From: Ascochyta rabiei
Taxonomy: Eukaryota > Ascomycota > Dothideomycetes > Pleosporales > Didymellaceae
Length of the DNA: 64,000 bases
Direction of reading: 5' to 3'
NCBI RefSeq assembly: GCF_004011695.2
Contig: NC_082413.1
Location: forward strand, 1,347,001-1,411,000
Positions 1 to 9,366 of the stretch are shown here, one piece after another (positions within the stretch are counted from its first letter, which is position 1; every line of letters begins with the position of its first letter). The notes under the pieces are model-generated. The model was not told the DNA's origin. It did not search any database and worked only from the letters and a program-made list of their open reading frames with translations. The position numbers were made by a program, and so were the translations under genes.

Positions 1-152
1 TACATGGGGTGATCGTGCTGGATAGTACGATAGCGTTGTCTAGGCACTACTGGTCTCGGTGTCTGCACGAATTGTGGCTGGAAAACGTTATATTGTGGTT
101 GTGATGGTCTTTGCTGACCGGCTCCTTGTGAGAAGTAGTAGCGCTCACCCAT
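1..152 (-). CDS. 5' part of an unidentified gene, truncated by the window edge
   Basis: An open frame begins with ATG at 152 and stays open to base 1, encoding MGERYYFSQGAGQQRPSQPQ and about 30 more residues before the window ends. The visible part is rich in Gln, Pro and Arg and shows no recognisable domain or signal peptide. The gene would read leftwards out of the window, with the UDP-galactose transporter upstream on the same strand. I do not recognise it. Fifty codons without a stop is only weak evidence of coding, but the compositional bias and a start that opens directly into it are suggestive. Confidence 0.35.
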   Translation of the reverse strand, partial: MGERYYFSQGAGQQRPSQPQYNVFQPQFVQTPRPVVPRQRYRTIQHDHPM

Positions 153-711
153 GATCAGGACGCAGAAAGTATGTGAAACACAGTATCAAAGCATTCTTGG
201 TAACACAAAGAAGCGATTGCATAAAACTCGGTGGAATCGCCGCCGGACGAAATGATTATGTGGCCAGAGGTGAGGTGAGAGGTGACGTGTGGGGTCGAGA
301 CGAAAGAAGAAGTTACGACGAAGGAAGTCGCAGCATCACGCGTCATCCCGGAACGCCACGCCTGACTTGCACAGTGCGAAGGCAGGGTTTCCAGTTTGAT
401 GGAGGTAATAGATACAGTAGCTAAGTCGATCCCTTCAAGTTGAAGGCATCGTGCATGGCTGCCCCACTTGAGCACAATACCAGGCTGTATAGCAGCAGTG
501 GCGCTACCAAACACATCCGTCCAGTAGGCTTGTGTATTGATAGGCATCGCAGATTAGTTCCTAGTAAAGCGGGGCAATGTAATCCCTAATGTGTTGCAAA
601 TCGCGCATTGGATCCTGCTGTCCATAGCGTAGACTTGATGCTAGCACTTTGGACCCAGGTATCAACTCCGAGAATGGAGTAGAATGGTTGATGCTTCAGA
701 ATCCACAAGGC
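153..711. other. intergenic, nothing recognised
   Basis: A 130-codon minus-strand frame at 155-547 has no recognisable similarity or domain. The stretch probably holds the 3' region of the transporter gene and the promoter of the left-edge gene. Confidence 0.5.
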
Positions 712-2318
712 TCAAGCATTCCGCTTTGTAGATTGCCCACCTGTAGAGGGTGTAGCAAGCCTTGAGGTGCTATCAGCCCTTACTCTTGTGTCGGCGTGCT
801 CGTTGCCGAAGGAAGACGGCCTATGATCTACTGTAGTCTTCTCAAAACTAGCTATCTTTACTGGCCCTTGTCGAGGACTGCGCTCTGGCTTGGTATATAA
901 GTACGTTGCGAAGAGTACGACCAAAGTACCGATAAAGAACTACATTGGTTAGCAAATTTTTTGATATTGAGGCCGATTGTGCACTTACCGACCGGGTAAC
1001 CCTGAAGTCGAACAAAGCTACGCTTACAACGCAGCTGATGATGATAGAAATGCTCGTAGCAAAGTTCTTGGCAATGTTGTCCGCGTAGTTGATGACAAGT
1101 GCAACGATGACGCCGCCCATAGCTTGGAATATGATGGCTGCCCACACCACCCAATTATATCCTGCGAAGAAGCCAGTCTTTGCAATGATCTCGCCGTCTT
1201 TCCATAAGACGCCCAGAAACAGCGCAGGGAACAACGACCAGAATGACAGCTGACAGTTGCGCACCCACAACGATGTGTTCTTGGTACTCGACTCTTTCAA
1301 GGTTTTCTCGAATGAAACACCTGCAAGGCCAGACAGGGCACAAGCTACCAAGACTGCAGCCAGGCCGACAGAGCTGTTCATTTCCGGGGAGACCATGCCG
1401 CGATCTTCCTTGATGCCCTCGTATGACCCAGATCGCGTCGTTAAGCGTACAACAGCATGGCTGCCAAGATCTCGTAGCTCTTCTAGCGATCGCGGCCAGG
1501 TTTTGGAATCAGGATCTCGCAGCGACTCCATTGTTGCAGGCTCGGCGGTATATCCTGGTAGCTGAACGATTGACACGCCAATCACTAATACGAGTAGAGA
1601 CAGCCACTTGCGCGATGACAAACTCCTGCCCAGCATCAGGACACTGAACATGGCCGTGGTCAGGATCTTAAGCTGGTATGTGACTTGGAACGACGCCGCA
1701 TCTAAATTGCTGACTGCTATGTACTGCAGTGTGTTCTGCAAGGTGTAGAGCAAGGCCGGTATCGCAAGCTTCCAGCTCTCGTTCGTGAACATGGCGGTTG
1801 TTAGGGCATGGAAGAGGGTCGCGACGGTCGTGTTCGATGGTAGGCTTTTGGACAGATCATAGAGAGCATGCATATATCCGTCAGCGCACTCATCATGCAG
1901 TAAACCTGTACTGGGCAAGCATACCATGGTCAAGCTTATTGCCAGCTTTATGACTTCATTTAAGAAGACGCTTGTGCTTGTGTGGTATCTCTGCCCACCA
2001 ACGACGGGCATGACGCGCGAGTAGTGCATGATCTAGTCGCACGTCAGTCATCGTTTCTATCTCCAAACTCCGGTCCAGATCAAGAGTCGCCGCTGTCGCT
2101 CGTGGTCGATCGAGGGTGGTTGCGCCGAGTCGTGTCGAAGCTGCATACCGAGGCATGTGGGACGTCATACCAGAATGAGGGCCGAATTCTGAAAGGTGAG
2201 CTGCACGAGCATTAGTGAGTGATCTTTTGAAATAATGAGCTGCGCTGCATACTGTGACCAAAGAAATATGTTTCATCGATATGCCGCCCAGCGACCCTGA
2301 CGCTGATCTGCTACCCAT
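712..2318 (-). CDS. UDP-galactose / nucleotide-sugar transporter (Gms1/SLC35A type), four exons
   Basis: Proposed exons on the minus strand are 2318-2253, 2200-2171, 2032-989 and 939-712, giving 455 aa. The introns have donors GTATGC, GTATGA and GTAAGT and acceptors ending in AG, and the frame is kept throughout. The start gives MGSRSASGSLGGISMKHISL; the 30-nt exon 2 supplies LTFQNSALIL, followed by IMHYSRVMPVVGGQRY, a run typical of the nucleotide-sugar transporter family. About ten hydrophobic segments follow, including the SVLMLGR and SLLVLVIGVSIVQLP regions and a C-terminal FFIGTLVVLFATYLY helix. A long hydrophilic loop follows the IVQLP segment, as in other fungal Gms1 proteins. Family knowledge: these Golgi antiporters import UDP-galactose (or related sugars) in exchange for UMP to feed glycosylation. 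Substrate specificity cannot be read here, so UDP-GlcNAc or CMP-sugar transport within the SLC35A group remains possible. Confidence 0.88.
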
Positions 2319-3012
2319 GATGCCTGAGCCGTACGAGGTACCAAAGAATTCCGAGGTTGCTTGAAGCCGCGTGAAGCTCGCAACTGTGTTGCGTACAGAG
2401 CTCACAGAACAACACGAAGCGAGACGAAGGACCCAGGAAAGAAGTGACAGTAGGTAGGACGCCGTATCGTCCGGCCGCATGCGGGAAACGGACCTTGAGC
2501 AGTGCGCAGTCAGCCATTGTCCGCCGAGATGACGAACGTCGACCCCAGAAAGCGGGCTATAGTTAGCGCCGATCCTGATTCAGGGCCCACTTTGTCCACC
2601 TCTTCATCTCAGCATGTTGATGTTCAAAACATCTCACCAGCCACCAGAGGGCGGACTGTGATCCTCAACAAGTCACGGCGCTTACACCGAGTAAAATCGC
2701 GGTTTCCCTATGTACTCGCGTAGCACCCGAGGACATAGTTTCATACCTCACTCCGGTACCATGGCTGTCAACGCCTTGTAAGGCGTTGCCACGTCAGCCC
2801 TATCGACTACAACCATTAGAAAAAGTAAAGGGGCAGTCCCTGTTTCTTTCCATGCAACTGAGAGGCTCGCTCGCTAGTGTAAAGAGTGACTTCTAGTTAT
2901 GTGGGCCAAAGCTTTTCCAGGTTTGTATAAAATTCACTCTCTCAAGAGGATGTGAATGGCTCCTTCTGATTTCAATCTATACGTGGCACGACAGCCTGAC
3001 CTCAGTAGCCTT
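2319..3012. other. intergenic, nothing recognised
   Basis: This is the upstream region of the transporter gene and the 3' flank of the decayed gene at 3013-3897. Short frames on both strands show no family similarity. Confidence 0.5.
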
Positions 3013-3897
3013 TCATCTGGACAGACTTTGTAAGTATGCTGCATCACCTAGCAGTTCACCTGGTGGTGACCCAGGTATTTCCTGCATGTTGGCGTGCTTC
3101 GTCGACGACTCAGCTCGTATCTCTGTGACGCCCCAGGAACCTCCACTTTCAGCAGTCTGTCGGCACTCTTCTGACGAGATTTTCATAGAGCGAGGAATAC
3201 CACAGCAAGCAACAACATCAGCCCAGCGATCGCGCCGATGATCATACCAGCCATGGCACCTCCTGCTAGATCGCGTGAACCTGTATTGGCAACACCGAGC
3301 TCGTTGGGAATACCGACTGTACCACTGGAAAGCGGTCGAGATGAGCTCGAAGGTGAAAAAGGTTGCACAGATATCGATGTCTCTGTCGATGCCCAACTCG
3401 CAGACACGTTGCCGAACATTTGTGGTAGCAGCACTACCCTACGTTTGTCGTACAGCAACTTCTCGATCCTCCACAACACCATCGCTCATTATCTGCTTTG
3501 CCTGTGCAGGGTGTCATCCGTGCTGTTCGCTCGGGGTTTTCGGTTTGGCAGAAGCTTAGTTAATTCTCTCTATTATATTCTGCGTCGGTACAGTAATCGA
3601 TACACTGTTGCTTGTGAGTCTTTCTTCAAAGCTCCGTACATCTGATACCAATGTGATACATACCCATTGGGGTTTTCGCTCTCCATATTTTGTATGCTTG
3701 TTCTGACATAGTCCATTCGGAAAACAGTCGTCGCGAGTGTAGCCTTCAGAGATGTTACCCCAGGCCGGATTACGGCGCTCCAAGGCACAGCAGGTCATTG
3801 CGGGTCCGCCGGTACTTGCACATGGTGCGTATGGGCTTGAAGCAAGTAGAGCAGTGCCGAAGTTCGAGACGAGCGTCAGAGGAGAATGGAAAGCAAA
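3013..3897 (-). pseudogene. decayed Cys-rich single-pass membrane protein gene
   Basis: Read on the minus strand, successive pieces look like a fungal Cys-rich ectodomain, one TM helix and a cytoplasmic tail, but they lie in different frames. In order: SSPYAPCASTGGPAMTCCAL and GYTRDDCFPNGLCQN (about 3846-3680); an apparent intron with donor GTATGT at 3674 joining to CIDYCTDAEYN; an in-frame TAA near 3557-3563; KADNERWCCGGSRSCCTTN; a one-base frame slip near 3436-3440; MFGNVSA and a Ser-rich stalk; a TM helix AGMIIGAIAGLMLLLAVVF (about 3190-3246); another frame change at about 3186; and a tail ending near GELLGDAAYLQSLSR, stop at 3013. No start codon was found in frame with the first piece. 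CC and CLPNGLC-like motifs occur in a widespread family of fungal membrane proteins of unknown function. Unrecognised introns or sequencing error could explain part of this. Confidence 0.55.
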
Positions 3898-5131
3898 TGT
3901 CCAGGTTCAAACGAGAAGAAATCAATCCGATCCTCAAGTCTTCATAGGCACAGTATTGAAAGAAAAGGCTATCATTCTGGCGATGCACACCTAGAGGCAA
4001 CAAGGCCGAAGGATCGCTAGCCTTGCACCAAAGTCCGATCCCCGTGACTTGTTCAGACTGCCAACCGCACATTGGCTGCGCATGATCGCAGCGATCGGGG
4101 CCAGAACCCTGACTTCTATCGGACAGCATGACCGGTGTATTCGACTGCGAACGTGAGTCGAGTAGAAATGGCTATTGCGTTGATGATAGAGCTCAAAGAT
4201 TCAAGATATAGGTCTTGTAGGAGGTGAAAACTCTTGAGATCTGAAAACAATTACTCTGGATGTTCTGTTTGTCGCCAGTGACCTGCTTGTCCGATTGCGC
4301 ATGCTAGAGTCCTGTTGGTCGCTTCCAAAACACCTCACGTGCTTCTCATTGGAACTGGGTCAGCATAAGGACACCGTGATCCTTATGCCTTCTGAAGACG
4401 AGTAAACCATGTGCAAACAGAACTTTGACCGATGCTCCTCGAGATGAAGATCGCGCCTTTTTTGCCGGAAGTAGGGCGTAGGTCGCCACGTGTGCCTTCA
4501 TTTCACATATCTGGCTTGCTCTCGGAAAACTAGTAAATAGCACCTTCCGTTGGTGATCCCAAAGTTTCTGGCTGAAAAGATGACGGTGTTGAGTGTATGT
4601 TTGGAGATGCCCAAGAGTGTTGTTGTTGTCCGAGCGGACAGACTTTTAGCGCGCTGACCAGCTGGTTGTCAGGCGTGCATCTTTCACAATACCGCTCACA
4701 TCAAGCATTACCACACGATGTATTTCTCCTGCGTTGTTTCGTATTCTGGGCCGCAGTCATTAGAGTTGCCAATGTTTCGGTTCTCATCAACTGCCGGGCA
4801 TGGCCACGCCAAAGGCCAACGATGACGTGTCGATCCACTCCACGCGGCATCTGGAGTGCCCTCTTTGGGCTCGAAGCTCGCAGCTCGAAGCTTCGGACTG
4901 GAGAAGACGGCAAAAGCGCGAGCTTCCAGCTAAAAGCTCTGACTAACACCGCTAAAGCCGATATCTCATGGGATGTGGACATGCGCTAGCCTTGTTCGAA
5001 TAGTTTGGGTATAGTCGACAAGGACATGGTTGCATTTCGTCATAAGTACTATCAGCTGTGAGCGGCACTACATAATAAATGTGCTTTCGCTCTTGGTGCT
5101 GACATCGATTTCTACTAACAACACGCCCATC
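3898..5131. other. intergenic, upstream of the dehydrogenase gene
   Basis: No convincing gene. A 130-codon frame at 4597-4989 (+) and a 93-codon antisense frame at 4701-4982 have no recognisable features. The last few hundred bases presumably contain the promoter and 5' UTR of the SDR gene. Confidence 0.5.
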
Positions 5132-5914
5132 ATGTCTCTCAAATACAGTAAAGTCCTTGTTCTTGGCGCTACATCCGGCATTGGCTGGGCCCTGGCCGAG
5201 AAGATTGTACAAGACGGCAAACACGTTATTGTTGTTGGCCGACGACAAGAGAAGCTGGACGAATTCGCATCGAAGCACGGAGAAGACAATGTTTCGACCA
5301 AGGCTTTCGATATCACCAAGCTTGACGAGATACCAAAGTTCGTCCAAGACATCACCAAGGAGCACCCAGATCTCGACTCTGTTATTTTAAACTCTGGAAT
5401 CCAGCGTGGCTTTGACTTCTCAAAACCCGACACTGTCGACCTAGATGTACTGGAGCTGGAGTTCCGCACAAACTACCTGTCGTACATGCATCTGACGACA
5501 GCCTTCATTCCTTTTCTGCAGAAAAAAGACAATGAGACAAGCCTGATCTACACAACGTCTGGACTGGCCCTTCTCCCACTGCCTAGGTGTCCGAACTACT
5601 GTGCCTCGAAGGCTGCGCTGCATCACATGATCCTGGTCATCCGTGAGCAGCTCCGAGCCGGACCAGGCAACATCAAGGTCATTGAGATTTTCCCGCCAGC
5701 GGTCCAGACCGAACTACACGACGAGAAGCACCAGCCCGACATCAAAGATGGGGGTAGCATCGGCATGCCGTTGAATGAGTTTACAGACGAGGCTTGGAAG
5801 AAGTTGACGAACGGCGATGAGCAGATCCCGGTTGGTTTTGTTAGCAACGTCTTTGAAAAGTTCGAGAAGACAAGGCAGGGCATGTTTCATGATATCATGA
5901 TGAAGATGCACTAG
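5132..5914 (+). CDS. short-chain dehydrogenase/reductase (classical SDR)
   Basis: A single exon encodes 260 aa. The first ATG that opens directly into a Rossmann fold is at 5132 (MSLKYSKVLVLGATSGIG); the frame extends upstream only through non-ATG codons. The cofactor-binding motif GATSGIG is at residues 12-18, VGRRQEK follows beta-2, the NAG motif appears as NSG at 87-89, the catalytic Ser is about 143, and YCASK gives Tyr156 and Lys160. The size matches classical SDRs (about 250 aa). The arginines after beta-2 favour NADP(H) over NAD(H), which is inference. The C-terminal half resembles the DltE-like fungal SDRs of unknown substrate. No signal peptide or TM segment is seen, so it is probably cytosolic. 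The neighbours do not form an obvious pathway. Confidence 0.88.
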   Translation: MSLKYSKVLVLGATSGIGWALAEKIVQDGKHVIVVGRRQEKLDEFASKHGEDNVSTKAFDITKLDEIPKFVQDITKEHPDLDSVILNSGIQRGFDFSKPDTVDLDVLELEFRTNYLSYMHLTTAFIPFLQKKDNETSLIYTTSGLALLPLPRCPNYCASKAALHHMILVIREQLRAGPGNIKVIEIFPPAVQTELHDEKHQPDIKDGGSIGMPLNEFTDEAWKKLTNGDEQIPVGFVSNVFEKFEKTRQGMFHDIMMKMH

Positions 5915-6351
5915 ATATCAACGAGCTGCGGAGGAGGATGAGAAAGAGAGCGTTAATGGACTTGAGTAGATAAGTATTACTCGAGCAGCGCTACTGAGAA
6001 ATAATATAGAACTTCATTGCCAATGTTCAACGCCAGGTAGAAATCGCATGCAATGACTGACGCCTTTGACGTCTGTGTTCCGGGCTTCACACGGACGTTG
6101 CGCAAGCAATAAAGGCTGCGCCACGATCTAAAACAGGTGCGGCACGAGCTGCCGAACTCCTTAAGGTCCCCACTTCATGGATACCGCGGATAGACGATCC
6201 CTCGTAACCAACGAAGTTTCGAACAACACAACACTCCCACTTGTAACTTCGCGTTGCCTACTTCTGACATACCAACAGTATGCTCTGCCTGTGCATATGT
6301 TCAGGACCGCCTGCTGACACGTTATAGCCTCCGTCCACACAATCTTGCACC
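5915..6351. other. intergenic between SDR and SH3-protein genes
   Basis: Holds the 3' end of the SDR transcript and the promoter and 5' UTR of the SH3 protein. No further feature is seen. Confidence 0.5.
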
Positions 6352-7139
6352 ATGAGCTCTTTCCAGAATGCGATGATCAACCGGTCGCTGGGCGACATCA
6401 AGAACGTATGTCGCGCTTCTCGACCTCACAAAGCCGTGTATTGAAACGTGCCCATCAGAACCTTCAATTTCTGCTCGAGTCCGAAGTCATCACCCCCGCT
6501 CAGCACGATGCCATGCTGCAGCAGCTCCCCGTTTCCGCCGAGAACTCGACGCGCGCCCTGCCCTCAGCACCCGCGCAGCAAGTCACGAACCAGCTTTCGC
6601 AGATGAACCTCCAACCTACACCCTCGCATACACCCGCTCCGGCGTCAGAGAAGAAGCAGAATATCGGTTACTATGCTGACAGCCTTGCGAACCCCCCACC
6701 GCCAGCCTACCCATCCACACCCTCTCTCCCCGTCGGCCCTACCATCCTCGCATACGCTTCCGCCATGTACCAGTACAATGCGCAAGACGCTGGCGATTTG
6801 GCTCTGCTGCCCAACGACAAGGTCGCCGTCACAGAGTACATGAACGCCGAATGGTGGAAGGGCAAGAACGAGCGCACCGGACAGGAAGGCATCTTCCCTG
6901 CCTCGTACGTGCGCAAAGAAGAAAAGTCCATGGTCCCTGCTCCCAGCAACTACGGCAACATGCCGCTCGACGTCTCCAACGGTGCCGCATCGGGCCCTGT
7001 CGCCGCTCAACAGGCTGCTCCGGGCGAGCCGAGCAAGTTTGAGCAAGGCGGAAAGAAGTTTGGCAAGAAGTTGGGCAACGCGGCCATCTTCGGTGCAGGT
7101 GCGACTATTGGCGGCAAAATTGTGAACGGCATTTTCTGA
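6352..7139 (+). CDS. Lsb1/Pin3-like SH3-domain protein (actin-patch / Las17-binding type)
   Basis: Exons 6352-6405 and 6459-7139 give 244 aa; the intron has donor GTATGT and acceptor CAG. The N-terminus MSSFQNAMINRSLGDIKN runs into a helical segment (FLLESEVITPAQHDAML), matching the start of yeast Lsb1 and Pin3/Lsb2. One SH3 domain lies at about residues 115-173 (ALYxY-like AMYQYNAQDAGDLAL, EWWKG, GIFPASYV). The C-terminus KLGNAAIFGAGATIGGKIVN is the family's diagnostic tail. Family knowledge: yeast homologues bind the Pro-rich region of Las17/WASP, regulate actin patches and endocytosis, and influence prion formation. Here the region between the N-terminal helix and the SH3 is Pro/Ala-rich rather than Gln-rich. 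Oddity: a second in-frame terminal exon follows at 7152-7192 (separate entry). Confidence 0.9.
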
Positions 7140-7151
7140 TCGTATGTACAG

Positions 7152-7192
7152 GTGCGACTATCGGTGGCAACATCGTCAACTCTATCTTCTGA
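7152..7192 (+). CDS. alternative terminal exon of the SH3 protein (tandem duplicate of its 3' end)
   Basis: Just after the stop at 7137-7139 the sequence repeats the last coding segment. If 7099-7151 (donor AG|GTGCGA, acceptor TACAG, CTGAT before the acceptor) is spliced as a 53-nt intron, the protein ends GAGATIGGNIVNSIF instead of GAGATIGGKIVNGIF. It has the same length of 244 aa, with two substitutions. Thirteen codons of the two copies align; five differ synonymously and two change the residue. The tail remains a good family C-terminus either way. Which form is ancestral or dominant cannot be told from the DNA. Confidence 0.55.
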
Positions 7193-8145
7193 GCAGGTAA
7201 CTCATGTTGGCCGCTTTTCCATACCTGGCTAGTTTGGCGTTTTGGGTTTTGGGTAGTGAGTGCTTTCTGTTCTTTCATGGTGATGACCCCTTCACTGTTC
7301 TGACAACTGTCAGATGTTTCGTTATTTTCATTAGATCTTTCATCCTGGGTCTCGAAAATGAAAGTTTCTTCTATCACCTGGTGCCTTGTTTGCGCTCGCC
7401 AGCAGCTGTCATTTCATATATGTTGTCGTCATGCTCCCGAATGCAACACCTTCAGAACACTAGCAGGTAAGCTTCCGCTCACCCGATAGCTAATACCTTC
7501 TAGGAGAACGATGTTGACGTGCGATTATAACCCGGTCTGCCTAGCTCGTAGAGCCGTAGAGTAGGAAGATTCCAGTGACTAACCATATGATATTTACACT
7601 AAGAAGTGTTCGCTGCAGCTACAAAAACGGCATGTGATAGATACATCATCTGGTCCCTGTCATCTAAACCTTACACCGCCTCACACAAGCCTTAGTTGCT
7701 CCTAGTTATTCGCGGGGTGAGTGCTGGCGGAAAGCTAGTAGGCACTGTAGCGGTTATGAGGAGATAGGAATGTGGTATCGGGATAGTGCTCGGGGTGGCA
7801 GCGGGTGCGATGGTGCTGGCAATGCTGGTGGTGTGAACTGGAGTTGCACTTGGTGGTCTCAGGAGATGAAAGGTTGGAGGGAGCTGATAACAATATTCTA
7901 GCAGCGTGACAGTTTTGTTTGTTTGTTTGTTTGTTCTGGCTTGCGCCAGGTTTTTGTTTTTGTTTGCGCTTTCTTCATCGACATAAGGCAAAGTGACGAG
8001 AGGAGCAGTAAACCTAAACCTTCTCACTCATCCTGTTGTACATTTTGGGATCAATTTTGGCCAACTACTGGCACAGCCCCCGTTAACGCCGAAACATCAG
8101 AATGTTGTAGCCAAACGCCTTCGCTATGCATGTAAATCAAAACTC
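7193..8145. other. convergent intergenic region
   Basis: Lies between the 3' end of the SH3 gene (+) and the 3' end of the TFIIE beta gene (-). No gene is recognised. It contains a (GTTT)n microsatellite at about 7914-7936. Confidence 0.5.
7914..7936. repeat. (GTTT)n microsatellite
   Basis: About five tandem GTTT units, interrupted only at the edges, in the convergent intergenic region. Confidence 0.85.
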
Positions 8146-8919
8146 TTACTTTCGCAGTCCAGAGAAGTCTTTGAGGACGTGAGCCATGTGCGTATTGGTA
8201 ACTCTACCGTTCTTGCGCGGCGCACGCTTTTTCTTGGGCTTCGGTGTGTTGTCGACAGTCACGCGCGGCGCAGTGGCAACGTTCAGGCCAACATTCAGTA
8301 GCGTGTTACGCATATCATCCGGATTGGCGGGGATAGCGATCTTATGCCAGTCGCTGATGAACTGGGTGTCCATGGAATGCTGGAGCGACGGATCGTTGTC
8401 CCACACTGTCTTCGGCACGCCGTCCTTGGTCTCCTTCAACAGGATGAGCTTCTTCGCCTGCAGAGGCCTGATCTCGTCCGCTACGTTCGGCCAGCCATCC
8501 TTCAGGTCCTTGATTGACAATCCCTGCGCCGACTTTTGACTCTGGAGGTAGGCCTTCAGTTGCTGGGGGTTGCGAATGTTAAGCTTGGGCTTGTAGTGGT
8601 ACAAGTTTGTCGCGTGGTCGTACCCTATACGGTTGTCCTTGGAAGGCGAGTGGAAGAGCTGACGCAGCTGTTTCCAGTTGGGCTGGTCCTCTCGTACGTT
8701 CAGGTACTTCATAATCTCCTCGAACGACAGCTGCTTCAAGCCGTCCTTCAGGTGGTCACGGGCAAAGCCAAACTGAGTGTAGATGTGGTCACCGGTGCCC
8801 ATGTCCGCTGGCTGCGAGTAGACGACGTTCGCGGCCTCTGCTTGACGCTTACGCTTGGCGCCATTTGCAGATGAGTTGGAGGGCGTTGGCGAGGGCGCGG
8901 CGACGTTGAGGAACGACAT
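8146..8919 (-). CDS. TFA2: TFIIE subunit beta (Tfa2)
   Basis: A single exon encodes 257 aa. After a disordered N-terminus with a basic patch (AKRKRQAE) comes a winged-helix core: FEEIMKYLNV, then PNWKQLRQLFHSPSKDNRIGY, YKPKLNIRNPQQLKAYLQ and GLSIKDLKDGWPNV, the order and wording expected of TFIIE beta. The C-terminus is strongly basic (KPKKKRAPRKNGR) and ends KDFSGLRK. Family knowledge: TFIIE beta pairs with TFIIE alpha (Tfa1), joins the RNA polymerase II pre-initiation complex, and recruits and stimulates TFIIH. Another TFIIH-linked gene, Tfb1, lies at 34.7-36.7 kb but is not adjacent. Length is close to fungal homologues. The gene is divergent from the Mlp1 homologue with 447 bp between starts. 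Confidence 0.92.
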   Translation of the reverse strand: MSFLNVAAPSPTPSNSSANGAKRKRQAEAANVVYSQPADMGTGDHIYTQFGFARDHLKDGLKQLSFEEIMKYLNVREDQPNWKQLRQLFHSPSKDNRIGYDHATNLYHYKPKLNIRNPQQLKAYLQSQKSAQGLSIKDLKDGWPNVADEIRPLQAKKLILLKETKDGVPKTVWDNDPSLQHSMDTQFISDWHKIAIPANPDDMRNTLLNVGLNVATAPRVTVDNTPKPKKKRAPRKNGRVTNTHMAHVLKDFSGLRK

Positions 8920-9366
8920 GGCGGGTGGACTGCGCGAGGTGAAGCTAGTCCTGGTCGCAGCGTGTGCGGCCTGGGGAGGGCGGTCGCGGCAGGTCGAGGC
9001 CGACCGATGCGGGTAAAGGCTAGGGTTCCCTTGCGTGTGCAGCGTCTAGCAAAAGGGCCGCACAGCGGTGAAGGACGGCGAGGGTGCGTGCGGGCGAGGA
9101 TCTCGGTGAAGGTGAGGTGAGGTGAGTGGAGGCAGCGCAACATGAATCAAAGGCAACCATGATGCGCGAGCGGGCGGGCTTGGCCCATGCGGTGTTAGCG
9201 CGACGTGCGTCAAACAAACGGAAGCTCTGCGCGACTCTCGAGCTCCCATCAACGCGACTTCATTGTCTGCGCCCCTGCCCACACTCTCCTTTGTGTCTCT
9301 TTCCCTCGCGCCTTCACCAGCTACTGCCGAAATGTGCTAGGTCTGACGACACACTCACTCACAGAC
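8920..9366. promoter_or_regulatory. shared divergent promoter region, TFA2 / MLP1 homologue
   Basis: 447 bp separate the two ATGs, so both promoters must lie here or overlap. The left half is G-rich on the plus strand and the segment near 9270-9310 is C/T-rich on that strand, as in many fungal 5' leaders. No TATA box is evident near either start. The extent is defined only by the two start codons. Confidence 0.5.

Noticed and set aside
155..547. 130-codon minus-strand frame near the left edge
   Set aside because: No recognisable motif and an overlapping plus-strand frame of 83 codons; likely chance.
5030..5131. 34-codon N-terminal extension of the SDR
   Set aside because: It begins at a non-ATG codon, and the Rossmann fold starts properly at the ATG at 5132.
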